In this document: positions 61,895 through 64,000 of the stretch, piece by piece | Numbering within the stretch: position 1 is the first letter of the stretch | How the letters are laid out: each line of letters starts with the position of its first letter | DNA from: Streptomyces finlayi | Lineage (GTDB): Bacteria; Actinomycetota; Actinomycetes; Streptomycetales; Streptomycetaceae | NCBI RefSeq assembly: GCF_014216315.1 | Contig: NZ_CP045702.1 | Coordinates: 6,076,001 to 6,140,000, forward strand | Reading direction: 5' to 3' | DNA: 64,000 bases | Translations under genes and position numbers: made by a program | The notes under the pieces: generated by a model | The model's database searches: none | Told to the model about the DNA's origin: nothing | Seen by the model: the letters and a program-made list of their open reading frames with translations, nothing else

Positions 61895-63388
61895 ATGGAT
61901 CTTGAGACCTTCCGCAAGCTGGCCGTCGACCGGCGCGTCATCCCCGTCAGCCGCCGGCTCCTCGCGGACGGCGACACCCCGGTCGGCCTCTACCGCAAAC
62001 TCGCGGCCGAACGCACCGGCACCTTCCTGCTGGAATCCGCGGAGAACGGCCGGACCTGGTCCCGCTACTCCTTCATCGGCGTCCGCAGCGCCGCCACCCT
62101 GACCGCCCGCGACGGACAGGCCCACTGGCTCGGTACCCCGCCCGTCGGAGTCCCCGCCGACGGGGACCCGCTGCACGCCCTGCGCGTCACCGTCGAGACC
62201 CTCCACACCCCGCGCGACCTGGTGGCCGACGAGAAACTGCCGCCGTTCACCGGCGGCATGGTCGGCTACCTCGGCTACGACATCGTGCGCCGGCTGGAGC
62301 GGATCGAGGAGCACGGCGGCGACGACCTGAAGCTCCCCGAACTGACCATGCTGCTCACCTCGGACCTCGCCGTCCTGGACCACTGGGACGGCACCGTCCT
62401 GCTGATCGCCAACGCGATCAACCACAACGACCTCCAGACGGGTGCCGACGAGGCGTACGCGGACGCCGTGGCCCGGCTCGACGCCATGGAGCAGGACCTG
62501 CGCCGCCCCGTCGAGAACGCCCCCGCCGCACTGCCGCCCTCCGAGCTCCCGCCGTACACCGCACTCTGGGGCGGCCCGGCCTACCAGGACGCGGTCGACG
62601 ACATCAAGGAGCGCATCCGGGCCGGCGAGGCCTTCCAGGTGGTGCCCTCCCAGCGCTTCGAGACCCCGTGCACGGCGAGCGCCCTGGACGTCTACCGGGT
62701 ACTGCGCGCCACCAACCCCTCTCCGTACATGTACCTCTTCCGCTTCGACGGCTTCGACGTCGTCGGCTCCAGCCCCGAAGCCCTGGTGAAGGTCGAGGAC
62801 GGGCGGGCCATGCTCCACCCCATCGCGGGCACCCGGCACCGCGGCGTCACCCCGCAGGAGGACCAGGCGCTCGCCGACGAACTCCTCGCCGACCCCAAGG
62901 AGCGCGCCGAGCACCTGATGCTCGTCGACCTCGGCCGCAACGACCTGGGGCGGGTCTGCGAACCGGGCAGCGTCGAAGTCGTCGACTTCATGTCCGTCGA
63001 GCGGTACTCGCACGTGATGCACATCGTCTCCACCGTCACCGGCCGTGTCGCCGAGGACCGCACAGCGTTCGACGTCCTCACCGCCTGCTTCCCCGCGGGC
63101 ACCCTCTCCGGGGCTCCCAAGCCGCGCGCGATGCAGATCATCGAGGAACTGGAACCGACCCGGCGCGGTCTGTACGGAGGCTGCGTCGGCTACCTCGACT
63201 TCGCGGGAGACTCCGACACCGCCATCGCCATCCGCACCGCCCTCCTCCGTGACGGCACCGCCTACGTTCAGGCGGGAGCGGGAGTCGTCGCCGATTCCGA
63301 CCCGGTCGCCGAGGACACCGAATGCCGCAACAAGGCCGCCGCGGTCCTGCGCGCGGTCCACACGGCCAACCGCCTCCACGCCCCGTGA
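61895..63388 (+). CDS. trpE: anthranilate synthase component I TrpE
   Basis: This 497-residue enzyme makes anthranilate from chorismate with TrpG. The N-terminal feedback motif LLESAENGRTWSRYSFIG, FQVVPSQRFE, PIAGTRHRG, VDLGRNDLGRVC and the catalytic HIVSTVTGRV, PAGTLSGAPK and GGCVGYLDFAGD blocks are all present. The ATG at 61895 fits the family N-terminus. No leader peptide or attenuator fits in the 11-base gap after hisI. Confidence 0.97.
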   Translation: MDLETFRKLAVDRRVIPVSRRLLADGDTPVGLYRKLAAERTGTFLLESAENGRTWSRYSFIGVRSAATLTARDGQAHWLGTPPVGVPADGDPLHALRVTVETLHTPRDLVADEKLPPFTGGMVGYLGYDIVRRLERIEEHGGDDLKLPELTMLLTSDLAVLDHWDGTVLLIANAINHNDLQTGADEAYADAVARLDAMEQDLRRPVENAPAALPPSELPPYTALWGGPAYQDAVDDIKERIRAGEAFQVVPSQRFETPCTASALDVYRVLRATNPSPYMYLFRFDGFDVVGSSPEALVKVEDGRAMLHPIAGTRHRGVTPQEDQALADELLADPKERAEHLMLVDLGRNDLGRVCEPGSVEVVDFMSVERYSHVMHIVSTVTGRVAEDRTAFDVLTACFPAGTLSGAPKPRAMQIIEELEPTRRGLYGGCVGYLDFAGDSDTAIAIRTALLRDGTAYVQAGAGVVADSDPVAEDTECRNKAAAVLRAVHTANRLHAP

Positions 63389-63411
63389 GGACGTAAGGGA
63401 TAGTGGAGTGC

Positions 63412-64000
63412 GTGAGCGCTGTACCCGCACCCCAGACCCGTGCCCGAGCCGCCACCGCGCCCGACAGCGCGGGAAGCCGCCGGAGCCTGGCCGCCGCCCT
63501 GCTCCTCGGAGCGGCAGGCTCGACCGTCGTACTGCTCGCGTCCGGACAGACGTGGGCCGGGGGCGAGGCCGCCGTCGGCGGAGGGACCCTGCCCCTGACG
63601 GCGGACGGCCAGGACATCACCGGCCTCCCCGCGGCGCTTGCCGTCGTCGCGCTGGCCGCCCTCGTCGCCGTGTTCGCCGTACGGGGCGGCAGCCGCGCGC
63701 TCGTCGCGGGGCTCCTCGCGCTCAGCGGCCTCGGCGCCGGACTGAGCTCCGCTCTAGGAGCCTCCGACAGTGCGGCCCTCGACGAGAAGGCCGCGCAGAC
63801 CACGGGTAACACGTCGGCCACCATCGACGCGCTGACCCACACCGCCTGGCCGTACGTCACGGCCGTCGGCGGGCTCCTGATCCTCCTTGCCGGGCTCCTC
63901 GCCCTGCGTTACGGAAGCCGCTGGCCCACGATGTCGGGACGGTACGAGCGCGACGGCACGCCCCGCCCCCGCAAGGCGGCACCGCCCGCCCCGGACCCCG
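63412..64000 (+). CDS. Trp biosynthesis-associated membrane protein (TIGR02234, 3' end outside the window)
   Basis: The 196 codons visible encode helices at about residues 23-43, 73-90, 97-112 and 145-162, with the family segment SGQTWAGG after the first. Such proteins occur next to trpE in actinobacteria; their role is unknown. The GTG at 63412 lies 23 bases after trpE. Confidence 0.88.
   Translation, partial: MSAVPAPQTRARAATAPDSAGSRRSLAAALLLGAAGSTVVLLASGQTWAGGEAAVGGGTLPLTADGQDITGLPAALAVVALAALVAVFAVRGGSRALVAGLLALSGLGAGLSSALGASDSAALDEKAAQTTGNTSATIDALTHTAWPYVTAVGGLLILLAGLLALRYGSRWPTMSGRYERDGTPRPRKAAPPAPDP

Overview
The window is high-GC actinobacterial chromosome and almost certainly Streptomyces. 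Many genes start with GTG, Shine-Dalgarno sites are strong, ATGA/GTGA stop-start overlaps are common, and the gene content and order match the Streptomyces dcw (division and cell wall) region followed by the his region. No tRNA, rRNA, CRISPR array, insertion sequence or prophage was seen. It reads as a core-genome segment, with a few variable intergenic repeats and two disrupted reading frames.

Layout. 1-2474 (minus strand): the end of a DUF58 gene, a MoxR-type ATPase and a beta-carbonic anhydrase. 2874-21032 (plus strand): the dcw cluster rsmH-ftsL-ftsI-murE-murF-mraY-murD-ftsW-murG-ftsQ-ftsZ-pgeF-(yggS-like)-sepF-(yggT-like)-divIVA, with no mraZ, murC, murB, ddl or ftsA. murD carries a one-base insertion as sequenced. 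21279-24703 (minus): ileS behind a translational T-box leader; its active-site motif is GXHH rather than HIGH. 24969-27865 (plus): a TraR/DksA-like protein, lspA, an RluD-type pseudouridine synthase and a GNAT acetyltransferase. 28008-35936: an MscS channel, a dienelactone-hydrolase-like protein, a secreted M43 protease, a Tat-exported PhoD phosphatase, a DsbA-like membrane-anchored protein with a membrane partner, and a DUF2252 gene with an in-frame stop near its start. 36105-39644: dnaE. 39735-48802: a small basic protein, a NYN-domain protein, an ABC exporter pair, a YbaK deacylase, a LON-domain protein, a helical-repeat protein and a large membrane protein. 48950-54691: hisD-hisC-hisB-(small membrane protein)-hisH-priA-ridA-hisF. 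54905-60375: a secreted polyester-hydrolase (cutinase) family enzyme, a large LuxR (LAL) regulator and a PucR-type regulator. 60773-64000: a TIGR03085 protein, hisI, trpE and the start of a Trp-associated membrane protein.

How the genes fit together. The dcw block builds peptidoglycan precursors (MurE, MurF, MraY, MurD, MurG), polymerises them at the septum (FtsW, FtsI), and assembles the Z-ring and polar growth machinery (FtsZ, SepF, FtsQ, FtsL, DivIVA). The ftsQ-ftsZ gap holds a clear promoter with GACAC motifs typical of WhiA sites, fitting sporulation control of ftsZ. The his operon is split: hisI lies about 6.8 kb downstream of hisF, directly upstream of trpE. This is notable because PriA serves both histidine and tryptophan synthesis.

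I found no convincing undescribed multi-gene system. The most useful observations are the murD frameshift, the DUF2252 nonsense codon, the GXHH-type IleRS with its T-box, an 18-codon bridging ORF between rsmH and ftsL, intercistronic hairpins inside the dcw cluster, three intergenic tandem repeats, and a PETase-like hydrolase.
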